A DNA stretch of 64,000 nt from Macrothele yani (GCA_039090855.1 CM077005.1:72164607-72228606); one strand, 5' to 3'; numbered from the stretch's first letter, positions 45,001 to 56,078 are shown. Program-made: numbers and translations. The notes: a model not told the origin generated them from the letters alone.

Positions 45001-45339
45001 CTGGTTTTTAACAGAATTTGGATTTGTATCCCCTTCTGCAGTATCATCCTCGACTTGCAGTGTCAATTTCAGTGATGCAGTTTACTGTAATGTGCTACCA
45101 GCATGCTCTTCCATGCCATACTGATGAACGGGTGCTTGTCTAACAGACCACACGAAGCGATGAAGCCAGCTTGCCAAGTTGAGATTGTATAGGAGGGTAA
45201 AGGCTGTGTAATAGTTTGAATGTATCTAGATTGACTTCCTGAGTGGTTCTCGTATCCTTCGAAACCTTCGTCACGTTTACAAGGCATGTCACTATCCTCG
45301 CCGATAATAATGATGTGTTCGTAATTCTCCTTTTGTACA
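45001..45339. other. unassigned, possibly Tc1 middle part
   Basis: Short ORFs in both directions, none with convincing motifs. It lies just upstream of a Tc1 catalytic region and may be its decayed middle. Confidence 0.4.
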
Positions 45340-45895
45340 ATCACGCCATCTTTCAACCGGACAACGCCGCGCCGCGTACTTCCTGAGTGGTAACCAATTT
45401 ACTCCAGGAACATTCAAATGAGTTTACCACACTCGAATGGCCCCCTCGATCTTTGGACCTCAAGCCCACTAGGAATACTTGGGACGAATTGGAAAGATCT
45501 GTTTGAGTCCACCAGCATCCACCGGCAGCTGTGAACGATCGGCGAAGAAGATCCTTGCTTAATGGGAGGCAGTATCACCTCCAATGTTTTCAACACCTTA
45601 CTGAGTCCGATCGGCGAAGACGATCCTTGCTTAATGAGAGGCAGTATCACCTTCAATGTTTTCAACACCTTACTGAGTCCGATCGGCGAAGACGATCCTT
45701 GCTTAATGGGAGGCAGTATCACCTCCAATGTTTTCAACACCTTACTGAGTCCGATCGGCGAAGACGATCCTTGCTTAATGGGAGGCAGTATCACCTCCAA
45801 TGTTTTCAAGACCTTACTGAGTCCTTACCATATCGCGGCTGTTGTGAGGCAAAATGTGGACCAACTCGCTATTATGTAGGTCTAGATAGTTATTT
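45340..45895 (+). pseudogene. Tc1 transposase C-terminus with expanded repeat
   Basis: The plus strand reads 'IFQPDNAAPRTS' (second catalytic Asp box), 'LLQEHSNEFTTLEWPPRS' and 'LDLKPTRNTWDELERSV' (the PIEHIWDE box, with the catalytic Glu position changed). Then, after a 72-bp tandem array, a decayed end 'LPYRGCCEAKCGPTRYY' similar to the usual Tc1 terminus. The N-terminal two thirds are not recognisable. Confidence 0.7.
45537..45826. repeat. 72-bp tandem repeat, four copies
   Basis: Units begin 'cgatcggcgaagacgatcc' at 45537, 45609, 45681 and 45753, nearly identical. Being 24 codons long, the array stays open in two forward frames and one reverse frame. Confidence 0.95.
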
Positions 45896-46027
45896 GTCAA
45901 TTCAGTGAAATTTAAACATAAACAATATTCACTAACCATATTCAGAAAGCTGTCGAAGTACGATATACGAAAAAACGTTTTCAAATTGCAATTTAAAAAC
46001 TACTTTATTTACAAATTAAAAACAAGT

Positions 46028-46085
46028 TAAAAGATGCAAGATCTTTCAAGGCCTCATGGCCCCATCCTCAGGCTGAGTGCCACAA
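46028..46085 (-). ncRNA. hammerhead-like motif, left arm
   Basis: On the minus strand: CTGAGGA core (46065-46071), extra T, stem II GGGGCC with GGCCTT (two G-T pairs) around loop ATGA, then GAAA (46044-46047), minimal helix III AG-AT-CT and T as cleavage base. Stem I is only 2 bp next to the core. Same architecture as the PLE motifs, including the extra T and a palindromic helix III hexamer. Confidence 0.58.
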
Positions 46086-46486
46086 GTCACAAAGATGCAA
46101 CCAGCATATATCTTGAATGACATAACCCATAACGCACCTCGCCACAAGCACAAGTGATGTCATTTAAAGTAAATTAAAGTTCAAAAAGTAAAAATTTATG
46201 CCGATTCTTCTTCTTCAAATTGCTGGGTGTTATGAGTAATAAACCGTTTCCACTGTCGAGGAACAAAAGCTGGAAACTCATGTTGCTCCAAACTTAATAA
46301 TAAATAGGCTTTCCGAAACAAAAATTCTACGCTTGTTAAAATTAGAAGCAAGAACTTTGGAATTCATCCAGTCCAGGGAAAACTCACCCTAGTTGACTGT
46401 AGTAGTTAAAGCTGTAGTTGTGGATCCTGTCCTAATAGCATATTTATGTTCCGACATCCGGATATTTAAAGTCCTAAGCGTGGACC

Positions 46487-47217
46487 CTAGGGGCCCGAAT
46501 GATGCTGTTAAATATTATATAGGATCCACGCTTAGGACTTTAAATATCCGGATGCATATATACGCTTAGGACTTTAAATATCCGGATCCTATATAATATC
46601 ATAGGAACCCGAATGATGCTGTTAAATATTATATACGATCCCCGCTTAGGACTTTAAATATCCAGATGTATACATATCCGGATCCTATATAATATCCTAG
46701 GGACCCGAATGATGTTAAATATTATATAGGATCCACGCTTAGGACTTTAAATATCCGGATGTATATATACGCTTAGGACTTTAAATATCCGGATTCTATA
46801 TAATATCCTAGGGACCCGAATGATGCTGTTAAATATTATATAGGATCCACGCTTAGGACTTTAAATATCTGGATGTATAAATATCCGGATCCTATATAAT
46901 ATCCTTGGGATCCGAATGATGCTGTTAAATATTATATAGGATCTAGGTTTAGGACTTTAAATATCCGGATGCATTTATACGCTTAGGACTTTAAATATCC
47001 GGATGCAAATATACGCTTAGGACTTTAAATATGCGGATCCTATAGAATATCATAGGAACCCGAATGATGCTGTTAAATATTATATGGGATCCATGATTAG
47101 GACTTTAAATATCCGGATGTATATATACGCTTAGGACTTTAAATATCCGGATGTATAAATATCCGGATCCTATATAATATCCTAGGGACCCGAATCATGC
47201 TGTTAAATATTATATAG
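46487..47217. repeat. tandem palindromic array in inverted repeat centre
   Basis: The word 'cgcttaggactttaaatatc' followed by 'cggat' recurs about a dozen times, interleaved with 'atcctatataatatcc' and its mirror 'atattatataggat'. Larger units of about 115 bp start 'cccgaatgatgctgttaaat'. Low GC, non-coding. Confidence 0.92.
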
Positions 47218-47619
47218 GATCCACGCTTAGGACTTTAAATATCCGGATATCGGAACATAAATATTCTATTAGGACAGGATCCACTACTACAGCTTTAACT
47301 ACTACAGTCAACAAGGGTGAGTTTTCCCCAGATTGGATAAATTCCAAAGTTCTTGCTTCTAATTTTAACAAGCGTACAATTTTTCTTTCGGAAAGCCTAT
47401 TTATTATTAAGTTTGGAGCAACATGAGTTTCCAGCTTTTGTTTCTCGACAGTGGAAACGGTTTTATTACTCATAATACCCAGCAATTTGGAGAAGAAGAA
47501 TCAGCACAAATTTTTACTTTTTCAACTTTAATTTACTTTAAATGGCATCATTTGGGCTTGTGGCGGAGTGCATTGTAGGTTATGTCATTCAATACATACT
47601 GGTTGCATCTTTGTGACTT

Positions 47620-47680
47620 GTGGCACTTAGCCTGAGGATGGTGCCGTGAATCCTCGAAAGATCTTGCGTCTTTTAACCTG
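47620..47680 (+). ncRNA. decayed hammerhead-like motif, right arm
   Basis: Core CTGAGGA (47632-47638), T, then GGTGCC-GTGA-ATCCTC where stem II pairing is largely lost, then GAAA (47656-47659) and AG-AT-CT. Homologous to the left-arm motif but with a broken stem II. Confidence 0.45.
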
Positions 47681-47753
47681 TTTTTAATTTGTAAATAAAG
47701 TAGTTTTTAATTTGCAATTTGAAAAGGTGTTTTAGTATATCGTACTTCAACAG

Positions 47754-49886
47754 ATTTATGAATATTTTTAGTGTTTATTAAGTACGAAGAACTTATTCCT
47801 TATCATAAACATCAATGTCTAAGAAACATTCAAATGAATATAAAAGCTACGATTTTTCAACCCTGATATTTGTGAAATGTTCTAGAGATCTTTAATTATG
47901 TGAGTTACTTCTCATACATCATGCAAATTTTAAATACTGAAGGACATTTTGTACACGTGATGTAGCTTTAAAATGGCGATTGTTTGACTTCATTATGAAT
48001 ATCTCACCTGCTAAGAATTGCTTGACTCACATTTTACACGTTGGCGATTCTTAGCTCACGCCTAGGTTTTAAAATTTGAGATTTACTGAACACACAACCT
48101 ATACATCATAAACAATGGAAGATATTTAAATACCCCCCCCTGTAATCTCTTGTTAGTTTGGTAAGATCTTTTGTTGCAATTCTGTGATCTTCCTTTCAAC
48201 TACACGTCCTCTTAAAGTCTTGCTATTCTTCTGTTCTCTGTCTTTTAATCCCATCAAATATAATTAATGCCTTTATTTCACATGTATTTAGGTTCTCTGG
48301 AATTAATTCCCTTTAATTACAGTTTCATGCACTACACGCAGCTCAGCCCTATTAAGCACACCAATCAATTTCTTTTAATTGAAAGCAACCCCGAATTTTC
48401 CTAGTCACGAAAGTTACAAAGAAACCAGCTGTTTTGATCCTGGCTTTTAAACGGAAGCATGTCTCCCTGCCGCTTATGTCATCTTACTTTTATTCCATCT
48501 TTGACATATTCATTACTTGAATGAAAGTCGGAACACTTAAACGTTGAAACCATAAACCGTTATCTCGGTAACTTTTTTCATTAGGAATCCGCACGGAGAC
48601 AATAAGAGACCGCACGAAGACAAACTGCGTCGTCAGGTCGAAGAAAAGCTAACGTCATACTTTTATCCGCTCTTCCGTACGATAATATTCCAAAGCAGCC
48701 TCAGTCAGAAGAAATTAAAGTCTGACGATGTGTGATAGCGCACAGACAGAGTTCCAAAGTAAATAATCTGAATGCTTTGTTAAAAAGGAAGTCACATTGC
48801 ATTTTGGAATATACCGAAGCATTTTATTTTCCACAAAGTTGAAAGCGATTGTCAATTGAGAGATAACATTAATGCTTCGGCGTCATACCACGGCAAATGT
48901 GTGACTTATTTTTCATTGAATCCCATCCTGAGCTACTTTATTTTTAAAAGTAGTTTTCTACTGGTAAAAACTCAAAGAGAGATTCGAATTCAAAATCAAA
49001 AATCGCATACTCTGTTTAATTACCGTTGTAATTATCACATTTTTCCCAATTTTAGTCTTCGGCAGAACCTGGATAATTTTCTGCTTTGAAACTTTTCGGA
49101 ATTTGTGTTTCTCGGAACCAATCATTACTATAGTTCAGGTGCTATGAGATACGTATATGAATTCATTTTGAAAGTATCAGCCACCTAAATAAGCCATTTT
49201 GTTTATCTGCATTAGCTGAATGACTAGTTTAGATAAAACAAAATGAAAATATTCTACTCTTAACGATGAGCTTATGCGTTTTCACGCTAGCTATTCAAAA
49301 TCGTAGAAACGTTAACTTGCTTTGATCTTTATACAGATTCGGCAAAATAAACCATGCTCCAAGAGATTTGGTAAATTGAAAAAAGTTAAAAAAGTTGCAA
49401 TCAAAAGGAAGTTTAAAAAACAAAATTGAAAGAGAAGGTAAAGAAATGAATAAAACTGTACCAGACTGAATAAAGCCTTTGAACGGAGAAAAATATTTAC
49501 TCTCGTAAAAAAACTACTTTCTTTCACTAGAACAGGAAAGTCAGAATATTTCAACACAAGCTACGCTTTCTTCATTAAATATCAGACGTTCAAAAGTGTA
49601 AGAAGGTGTGTTCGGACGAGCAAAGCAAACAAAAATTGAAACCCAAGCTGAAAGCAAACGTTTAAGTGCAGCTACTGTGGCTATCATTTGCTTTTGAATA
49701 AATAAATGACCTTCTCATCATCATTTAAGGACAGAACCAGACGTTCATTCCGAATTCAAACCGATTGGTTGCACAAAATAAGAATAAAAAAAAACAGCGC
49801 ATGACTATCACCAACGTCTCCTATGTGTTCGAACCCAGTAGAATGATATTAGAAACCTGCACCACTCATTCGGTTACTGAGACTTT
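47754..49886. other. AT-rich spacer
   Basis: About 2.1 kb with only short chance ORFs. No repeat or RNA gene recognised. Confidence 0.5.
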
Positions 49887-50044
49887 TATTAGGTGTACAA
49901 ATAAGTTTTAAAGCGTTTTATGACAAGGCAACATGTAATTTGAGAGAAAACAATAATACCTTTACGAATCAAAATATACGCCGTCATTATCTATTACCTT
50001 CCTCCATCGATCGGGCAGCTGACGGATTCCAGCCATGAAGAATA

Positions 50045-51245
50045 CACTGAAGTGCCAGAAAAACTGATACAGACGAGCTTATGCAAAATACATAGCAACG
50101 TCACCTATGCTCGTACTCGGTTTCGTCCGCCAGTGCGTATATAAAGCGATAGATGTCCTTGTCAGCTGTCAGAGCTGTTTTCGGCATGAGAATGACAAGT
50201 AATAACGATTTAAGCGATTTTCAACGGGGTGTCATAGTTGGCACTCGTGAGATGGGCCATAGTATTTCGGAGATAGAAACGAAGTTCGGATTTTCACGGA
50301 CGACCATTGCAAAGGTATACCGGGACTACAAAAATTCCGGCAAAACCTCCAACCTACGATACCAGTGTGGCCGTAAAAAGACATTGGGTGAACGTGACCA
50401 TCGTCGGCTGTCAAGAATCGTTTCACGCGATAGGCGTGCAACACTCTCGTATATATAATCGGAATTCCATGCTGGAGCCTCAACATGCATCAGCGTCCGG
50501 ACTGTGCAACGTACCCTGCACGATATGAGCTTTGGGAGCCAACGCCCAACTCGAGTCCCCTTGATAGGTACACGACACAGAGCTATGAGCCTCGCTTAGG
50601 CACGGCAACGCGGCCACTGGACACTTGATGACTGGAAACAAGTAGCGTGGTCTGACGAGTCGCGTTTCCAACTGTATCGGGCAGATGGAAGTATTCGTAT
50701 GTGACGCAAACCCCATGAAGCCATGGATCCCGCCTGTCAACGGGGAACTGTACCGGCTGGTGGGGGTCCGCAATGGTATGGGGTGTGTTTAACTTGGCTT
50801 CACTGGGACCCCTGGTACGTCTACAAACGCTAGTGACCATCCAACGCTATGTGCGCATCCTTTCTGACCAGGTACACCCGTTCATGTCCTGCATTCATGC
50901 TGATGGGTTGGCCTGTTCCAACAGGACGATGCACCTCCACACAAGTGTCGGGACGCCACATTACGGTTAGAGGACCATTCGTCTGAGTTTGGGGTGTTGC
51001 TATTCCCACCCAAGTCCCAAGATCTGAACGTGATAGAACACATTTGGGATGCCATGCAACGCGCTATCGAACACAGGAATCCGAGACCTCGGAATACACC
51101 CGAATTGTGGAACGCTCTGCATGACGTATGGTGTGCATTGCCTACAGAATATTTTCATGCCCCGCCGTACTTCTGCAGTCCTGCGCTCTCGTGGGGGACC
51201 TACCAAGTATTAGACTGGTGTACCAGTTTTTCTGGCACTTCAGTG
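50045..51245 (+). mobile_element. Tc1-like transposon inserted in mariner
   Basis: Ends 'cactgaagtgccagaaaaac' and its mirror at 51226-51245. TA flank on the left (50043-50044); the right flank is TG, a mutated copy. Taking one TA restores the mariner codon string DEVFFMAG, so the insertion point is exact. Confidence 0.92.
50150..51210 (+). pseudogene. Tc1-like transposase, frameshifted
   Basis: Opens 'NDLSDFQRGVIVGTREMGH' with HTH 'SRTTIAKVYRDYKNSGKT', then second HTH 'RDHRRLSRIVSRDRR' and a stop at 50456. It continues in other frames: 'ISVRTVQRTLHDM', 'WTLDDWKQVAWSDESRFQLY' (first Asp), 'MVWGVFNLASLGPLV', 'FQQDDAPPH' (second Asp), 'QDLNVIEHIWDAM' (catalytic Glu) and 'LPTEYF'. At least four breaks. 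The spacing from the second Asp to the Glu cannot be fixed because of a frame change between them. Confidence 0.87.
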
Positions 51246-52019
51246 TGCTTCGTCGTGTGACGCGATGAAGTCGTCAACCCATTTTTGCACTTCGTCACAT
51301 GTCCGGGACTGTGCAGCAGACAAACCACGTTGCATTGATCGGAACAAATGATATTCTGGAGGGGCTATGTCGAGACTATACGTCGAGTGCTCCAAAATCT
51401 CCCAGCCAAGCGTCAATAACGTTTCTTGACCGATTTCGCAACATGCAGCCTAGCGTTGTCATGCAGTAATTTCACGGGACGTAATCTTTTGTATGTGAAT
51501 GGACACTTCCAACATATTTACTGGTTCAATCGCAGCAATTGTTGCTTGTAGCGATCAGCAGTGACAGTTTGACCCTGTTCCAATAGTTCATAATAGAGCA
51601 CACCCTTCATATCCTACCAGATGCACAGCAGAACTTTCTTGGAGTGAACATTGCGTTTTGGTGTCAATCGTTGCTTCACTAGGGCCCACCCTTTTTTTGC
51701 GTTTGGGATTGTTGTACCATATCCACTTTTCATCACCCGTAACCATTTTCTATAGGAAATACTTTCTGTGTTGTTTATTCAATAGATTCAAACACTTCAT
51801 GACACCCTCATCCTGGTTCCTCTGGCTCAGGTCATGTGGCACCCATTTTCTTTACTCCTGAATCATTCCCATTGCGCATAAACGATTGGTAATGGTTTGT
51901 TGAGTTACCCCCAGTTGTTCAGTTTCTTTTTTTGCGTTTCAGACTAATCTTCATCCAACAGTGCTTGCAGTTCCTCGTGCGCAACCTTCTGCTACGTTCT
52001 TGATCGCTAACATCAAAAT

Positions 52020-52238
52020 GCCGCCCCGGTGGCGCAGTGGTCTGAGCGATGGCTTCTGATCATTCGTACGGGAGGGGTCCGGGTTCGAATCCCGGTGAGG
52101 CATGGTTGTCGTGTTTGTCTTTCGGCACTGGATCTCTCCCTTCCCTGGAACCAATGGCTCTAAATTAGGGCCGGACGACTGCCCACAGCCCATTGAGTTG
52201 CTCGCGGTGGTCGCTAAACCTCCAATAAACCCCCGCCC
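52020..52238 (+). repeat. tRNA-derived SINE, full-length
   Basis: 219 bp with a 9-bp target duplication catcaaaat (52011-52019 and 52239-52247) inside the mariner HTH. Head 'gccgccccggtggcgcagtg', box A tggcgcagtgg, box B ggttcgaatcc. It ends 'cctccaataaaccccc', so the A-tail is short and C-rich. Confidence 0.95.
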
Positions 52239-52635
52239 CATCAAAATCCCCTGCTTTAAACCGTCTAAACCAAAACTCACACGTGCTTTTCGATACAATA
52301 TTCTTTACTAGAACAGAACAGATCGATGCACAATGTGCATCATGTGCAATTATTGCACATGCTTTTGTAGCACTTGATGAAATTCGTAACGAATGCAGTG
52401 TCGAATAAATGCAGTATAGCTTGCCATCTTTCACCTACCAATGTGCAAGTGCGTTTGACTGTTGGGCAAAGTTCTGGGTCACATTTCAAACTTTAGACCA
52501 GTCACGGTCACATGACAACAACGCGGGAGAACGTCGGTTATGCAACTTTGCGGAATACGTCACACGAAAAACGCTTTAAAATTTATTGGTACACGTAATA
52601 TAAGGCTAGTGTCGCTGTTCCAGTCGGAGAGTGGT

Positions 52636-52812
52636 CTGAGGTGCTAGCTTCCGACCATTCGTTCGAGATTGGCCCGGATTCGAGAACCCGGTAGTGTGCA
52701 TGTCTAATAACGCTGACTCTCTCCCCTCCTTGGAACCAGTGGTCTCAAATTAGGAACGGGTGGCTGCTTATAGCTCTACGAGCTGACCATGGTGGTCGTT
52801 CAAACCCAAAGA
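52636..52812 (+). repeat. tRNA-derived SINE, diverged copy
   Basis: Recognisable by 'ttcgttcgagattgg', 'gactctctcccctccttgg' and 'ggtggctgcttatagc'. The start of the head is lost. Oldest-looking copy of the family in this window. Confidence 0.82.
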
Positions 52813-53088
52813 AAAAAACCTGCTATCCGTTATATGACAAATGACGAAAATGCTCCTTGTCACATTAGAAAGGGTGAACTTCTCTTTCCATATTTGTGCC
52901 ATCATTTCATGTGCAAAGTTTTGCGCTGAAAATGGTTATATTGCCTCTATTGGCAAGAAGTTTATTTGCCATCTCTGAAATAACCCACGACAGGTCTTCT
53001 CTTTTTTGGACGTCTTTTGTAAAAAAAGATCCTGCTTATGTTATCGGTTTGTTCGTCCGTCCGCCTGTGGACACCATACCTCTGCAAC
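52813..53088. other. short spacer
   Basis: No feature seen. Confidence 0.5.
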
Positions 53089-53090
53089 TA

Positions 53091-54492
53091 CACTGCTGGC
53101 CACCCAAAATGCAACACCAAGAAGGACACGAGATATCAAAGCCAGATTTATTGGATACATAACTACAGATACAAAGATGAAACGATTGAGCTTACAGGCC
53201 CGTGCGACTTGCGGAACACTCAGACATCAGTAGTTCGTGTGGCCCCCATGGCTGGCAATGACGGCCGCTGCACGCCGCGGCATCGAACGAAAGAGGCTTT
53301 GGATGTGGGCTTGGGGTATGTCGGTCCAGGCTGCTTCCACAAGTTGCCACAGTTCATCAGGCGTAGCCGTGAGTGGTGCTTGCCGGGCTACTCGGTTGCC
53401 GATCAGCGACCAGACGTGTTCGATGGGTGACATATCGGGAGAACAGGCGGGCCACGCCAGCAGTGACACCTGGTGGGTCGTGAAGAATTGTTTCACAACG
53501 CGTGCCACGTGCGGGCGCGCATTGTCCTGTTAAAACGTGACCGCTGGCAGGTGCAGCAGATAAGGGAGGACTACAGGTTCCAAAACGTCGGAGATGTAGC
53601 GGTGGCTATTGAGTGTACCAGCGATGCGTACCGGGGGGGGGTGTCATATCCAATTGGGCTCCAAAGCATAACGCCAGGCGACGGACCGGTATGGCGATGC
53701 ATAATGCAGGCGTCATACAGTCTCTCACCGCGGTGCCGCCACACGCGGATCCGACCATCGTGGTGTTGCAGGCAGAAGCGGGATTCGTCGGAGAAGACAA
53801 TGTCGTGCCATTACGTAGTCCAGATACGGCGTTAAACGGCTCACTGCAGCCGCACTCGCCGGTGGTGTAACGTCAGTGGCAATCGGAGCAATGGGCACCG
53901 TGCGACAAGTCCCAGCTCCTGCAGACGACGTCGAACGGTACATGCTGACACAGGTTGTTGCGCAACACACCCTAATTCCTGCGCTAACGTTCATGATGTG
54001 GCGGTGCGAGCCATCAATGCCCGCCGCACAACATGCTAGTCCACTCATTCGGTGGTGTGTCGCGGGTGCGGCAATCGCTCACGTCGGTCCGTCCCTCCTG
54101 CAAACCACCGAATCCATACTCGCCTAACTGTAGCTGGATGTCGTTCCACACGGGCGCCTATGTCTCGGTATGATAAACCTCTGTCGCGATAAGCCACTAT
54201 TCGTCCTCTGTCGAACTCCGAAACGTTCTGGAATGACTGCCGCCTTCTGCGACGAGGCATTAGGAAGCTTCCCACGCACAAGACCGGCAGCACAACACAC
54301 TTCGGCTACTTACACATCGCCTTCTGTGCACCCTTCTTATAATGCCTCTCGGTGGCGTGCCGGGCGCACATGATTTGCATATGCCCTGCAATGCTAATCG
54401 TTTGCATGTCCTCTCGCGGGCACCGCACGCTGCGAATTTCAGGCCAATCAGATGCTTCCTTCTTGGTGTTGCATTTTGGGTGGCTAGTAGTG
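53091..54492 (-). mobile_element. Tc1-family transposon, second copy
   Basis: 1402 bp between TA copies (53089-53090 and 54493-54494). Ends CACTGCTGGCCACCCAAAAT and its mirror, matching the element at 5959-7346 along the full length. Opposite orientation. Confidence 0.94.
53227..54293 (-). pseudogene. Tc1 transposase (DD34E), frameshifted
   Basis: Minus-strand N-terminus 'MPRRRRRQSFQNVSEFDRGR' from about 54257, HTH 'HPATVRRVWIRW', frame changes near 54050 and in the middle, then 'RVVKQFFTTHQVSLLAWPAC' and 'SPDMSPIEHVWSLIGN' with the catalytic Glu, ending 'RAAAVIASHGGHTNY' at 53227. The N-terminus here is better kept than in the other copy and 'RQAPLTATPDELWQ' has no stop, so the two copies decayed independently. 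Confidence 0.88.
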
Positions 54493-54494
54493 TA

Positions 54495-55320
54495 TTATCA
54501 GATTTGAATTTTTTTCCATTGGGAAGCTTGAAATACGCGAATGATGATCCCTCAATTCGTTGTTTCTTTTTACCATGTACAATTTTGCCGCTAGAGGGCG
54601 TAAATGCAGATGATATCGAATTCAAAACACATTTTATTCCATGTATTGGCTTCTAAACATCCGATTGATAAAATAATTTTACATTTCGATTCCATTTATG
54701 GCGAAGAGTGTTTTAGATATAGTCACTTTTCCAAGTTACGCATAGATTTTCTGCTAGGGAGCGAAAACGTTAATTGTATTTTCCCCGATATCTCTACTAC
54801 TAAAACACCGATTTGAAAAATTCTTTATTCATCGGATACAGCTCCTGATGGGAAATCTTTTCACGTAATTTCCATTTTTTGGTAAAGAATGGTTTGGTCA
54901 CCAGGGGACGTGTTCATTTCTTCTTCAGATGTATTTGCAACATAGTCTGAGCGACTGAAAATTCGGTGGTGGACCGATCCCACTCACGTTGGTAAACATT
55001 TTTGGAATATTTTCTTCTTATAATATTGCATGGATTCTCCGCCAGGGTGCGTAGATGCCTACTTTATATTTGTCGATATCTCTGCTTCTAAGAGCCGGAT
55101 TTGAAACAATCTTTCTTTGTTGGAGAGCTTTTCCGCTGCGAAATGTTCCTCATATAATTTCATATTTTTCTTAACGCACAAGTCTACAACCAGAGGGCGT
55201 AGGTTCACGATTCCGCTTGCAGCAATATCTGCGGGATGAAAATCCCAGTTGAAAAACTTATTTCTTCGGTGAGATACTACTGTTTTCCATACTGGTTCCA
55301 TTGTCTTTGGATAGCTTTGA
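54495..55320. repeat. degenerate ~150-bp tandem repeat
   Basis: The phrase 'ctagagggcgtaa' recurs in varied form at 54589, 54752, 54901, 55030 and 55187, and 'gatatctctgcttctaag' with 'cggatttgaaaaa' recurs at 54787, 55073 and 55224. Spacing runs from 129 to 163 bp. About five diverged units; ORFs here are chance. Confidence 0.65.
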
Positions 55321-55764
55321 TAAATTGAACTCGCGTCAGAAAGGATTCAAGAGACGTGCTCATTACACACGAAAATTCGGTGTCATCTTTCTCGTTTTTT
55401 TTTCTAGAAGATGGATAAAAAACAAAGCTGTAACAACTTAATCAAAATTTTCCCTTTACTATTGTTTGAACGGGGGAAAATATTTACTCTCGCAAAAAAA
55501 ATAATTAAGACATACAGTGCTAAGTTGGAAGGTGGTTTGCGCAAGGAACTATATGCGTATAAGAATACCAGATAAAAAGATTACAAAGTGGAATATTTCA
55601 GCTTAAATTTGTATTACGCGTTTTCCACGTCATGTCAAAGACAATACGTTTAGGAGATTCAGAAAAACAGAATGTAGTCGGATGGTTAGAGGCCTGTCAA
55701 CTATTCATAGCTTGCTTCTTTGGTTTCAACGATTCTATGATTTGAATGCTTTGAAAGCAGTTTT
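55321..55764. other. AT-rich spacer
   Basis: No feature seen. Confidence 0.5.
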
Positions 55765-55948
55765 AAAAAATCAAAGGGACACAGTTGCAACTGTGCCGCA
55801 ACACACAACGTAGAACTACGCCAACTGTCCCTATTTCATGGCACTATCTCACTAGTTCTACATACTTACAGTATTCAGTGAAAGACAGTTGTCGTAGCCC
55901 TACGGTTTAGGTTGCGGTACAGTAGCTACTGTTCCCCTTTGATTTTTT
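55765..55948. mobile_element. 184-bp palindromic MITE
   Basis: Ends 'aaaaaatcaaaggg' and its mirror open arms of about 65 bp that stay largely complementary across 'cgcaac' and 'gtagggctacg'. Each arm carries a small perfect palindrome (cagttgcaactg and cagtagctactg). A CAGTT word on each side may be the target duplication. No ORF. Confidence 0.75.
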
Positions 55949-56078
55949 CAGTTATAGCATTTTTCAGAAATAAAACGAAAGAAATGTTTTACTTTATTTA
56001 CTTAAAAACTACTTATACTGTAGGCCTATGCAATTTACAGCAACTTATGGTGATCATAAATTAATGTTAATAGAAATA
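55949..56078. other. short AT-rich spacer
   Basis: No feature seen. Confidence 0.5.

Larger units (their letters stand above)
45950..47753. mobile_element. large inverted repeat with hammerhead-like motifs
   Basis: Arms 45950-46486 and 47218-47753 (about 537 bp each) are reverse complements at roughly 90% identity by eye. The centre (46487-47217) is a tandem, palindrome-rich array. Each arm contains a hammerhead-type core. No RT or transposase is visible. The resemblance of the hammerhead layout to the PLE pair in this window suggests a non-autonomous PLE-related or retrozyme-like element, which is inference. Confidence 0.75.
49920..52434 (-). pseudogene. mariner transposase, interrupted
   Basis: In order on the minus strand: 'ATKACAIIAHDAHCASIC' and 'TCEFWFRRFKAGDFD' (HTH, right of the SINE), 'TGDEKWIWYNNPKRKKGW' (first Asp, about 51720), 'LLEQGQTVTADRYKQQLL', 'KLLHDNARLHVAKSVKK' (second Asp, about 51460), 'AAQSRTCDEVQKWVDDFIAS' (about 51270), then across the Tc1 'FFMAGIRQLPDRWRKVI' and 'YFDS' stop (about 49955). 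Several frame changes are present. The third catalytic Asp region is degraded. Confidence 0.85.
49889..52598 (-). mobile_element. mariner split by Tc1 and SINE
   Basis: Inverted ends 'ttaggtgtacaaataagttt' (49889) and its mirror ending at 52598, each next to TA. Removing the Tc1 (50045-51245), the SINE (52020-52238) and their target copies leaves about 1.28 kb, the usual mariner size. Confidence 0.9.

Noticed and set aside
45414..45809. 131-residue minus-strand ORF with a 24-residue repeat
   Set aside because: It is open only because the 72-bp tandem unit has no stop in that frame; no motif supports it.
46487..47217. CRISPR-like array of short repeats
   Set aside because: The repeats are palindromic and AT-rich, the intervals are themselves repeats rather than unique spacers, and the setting is eukaryotic.
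47754..49886. Small host genes in the longest element-free stretch
   Set aside because: All ORFs are under 100 codons, AT-driven and without motif, start context or splice-site support that I could see.
53877..54127. Separate small gene opposite the Tc1 transposase
   Set aside because: Open frames on the plus strand here mirror the GC-rich Tc1 coding sequence and occur at the same place opposite the other copy.
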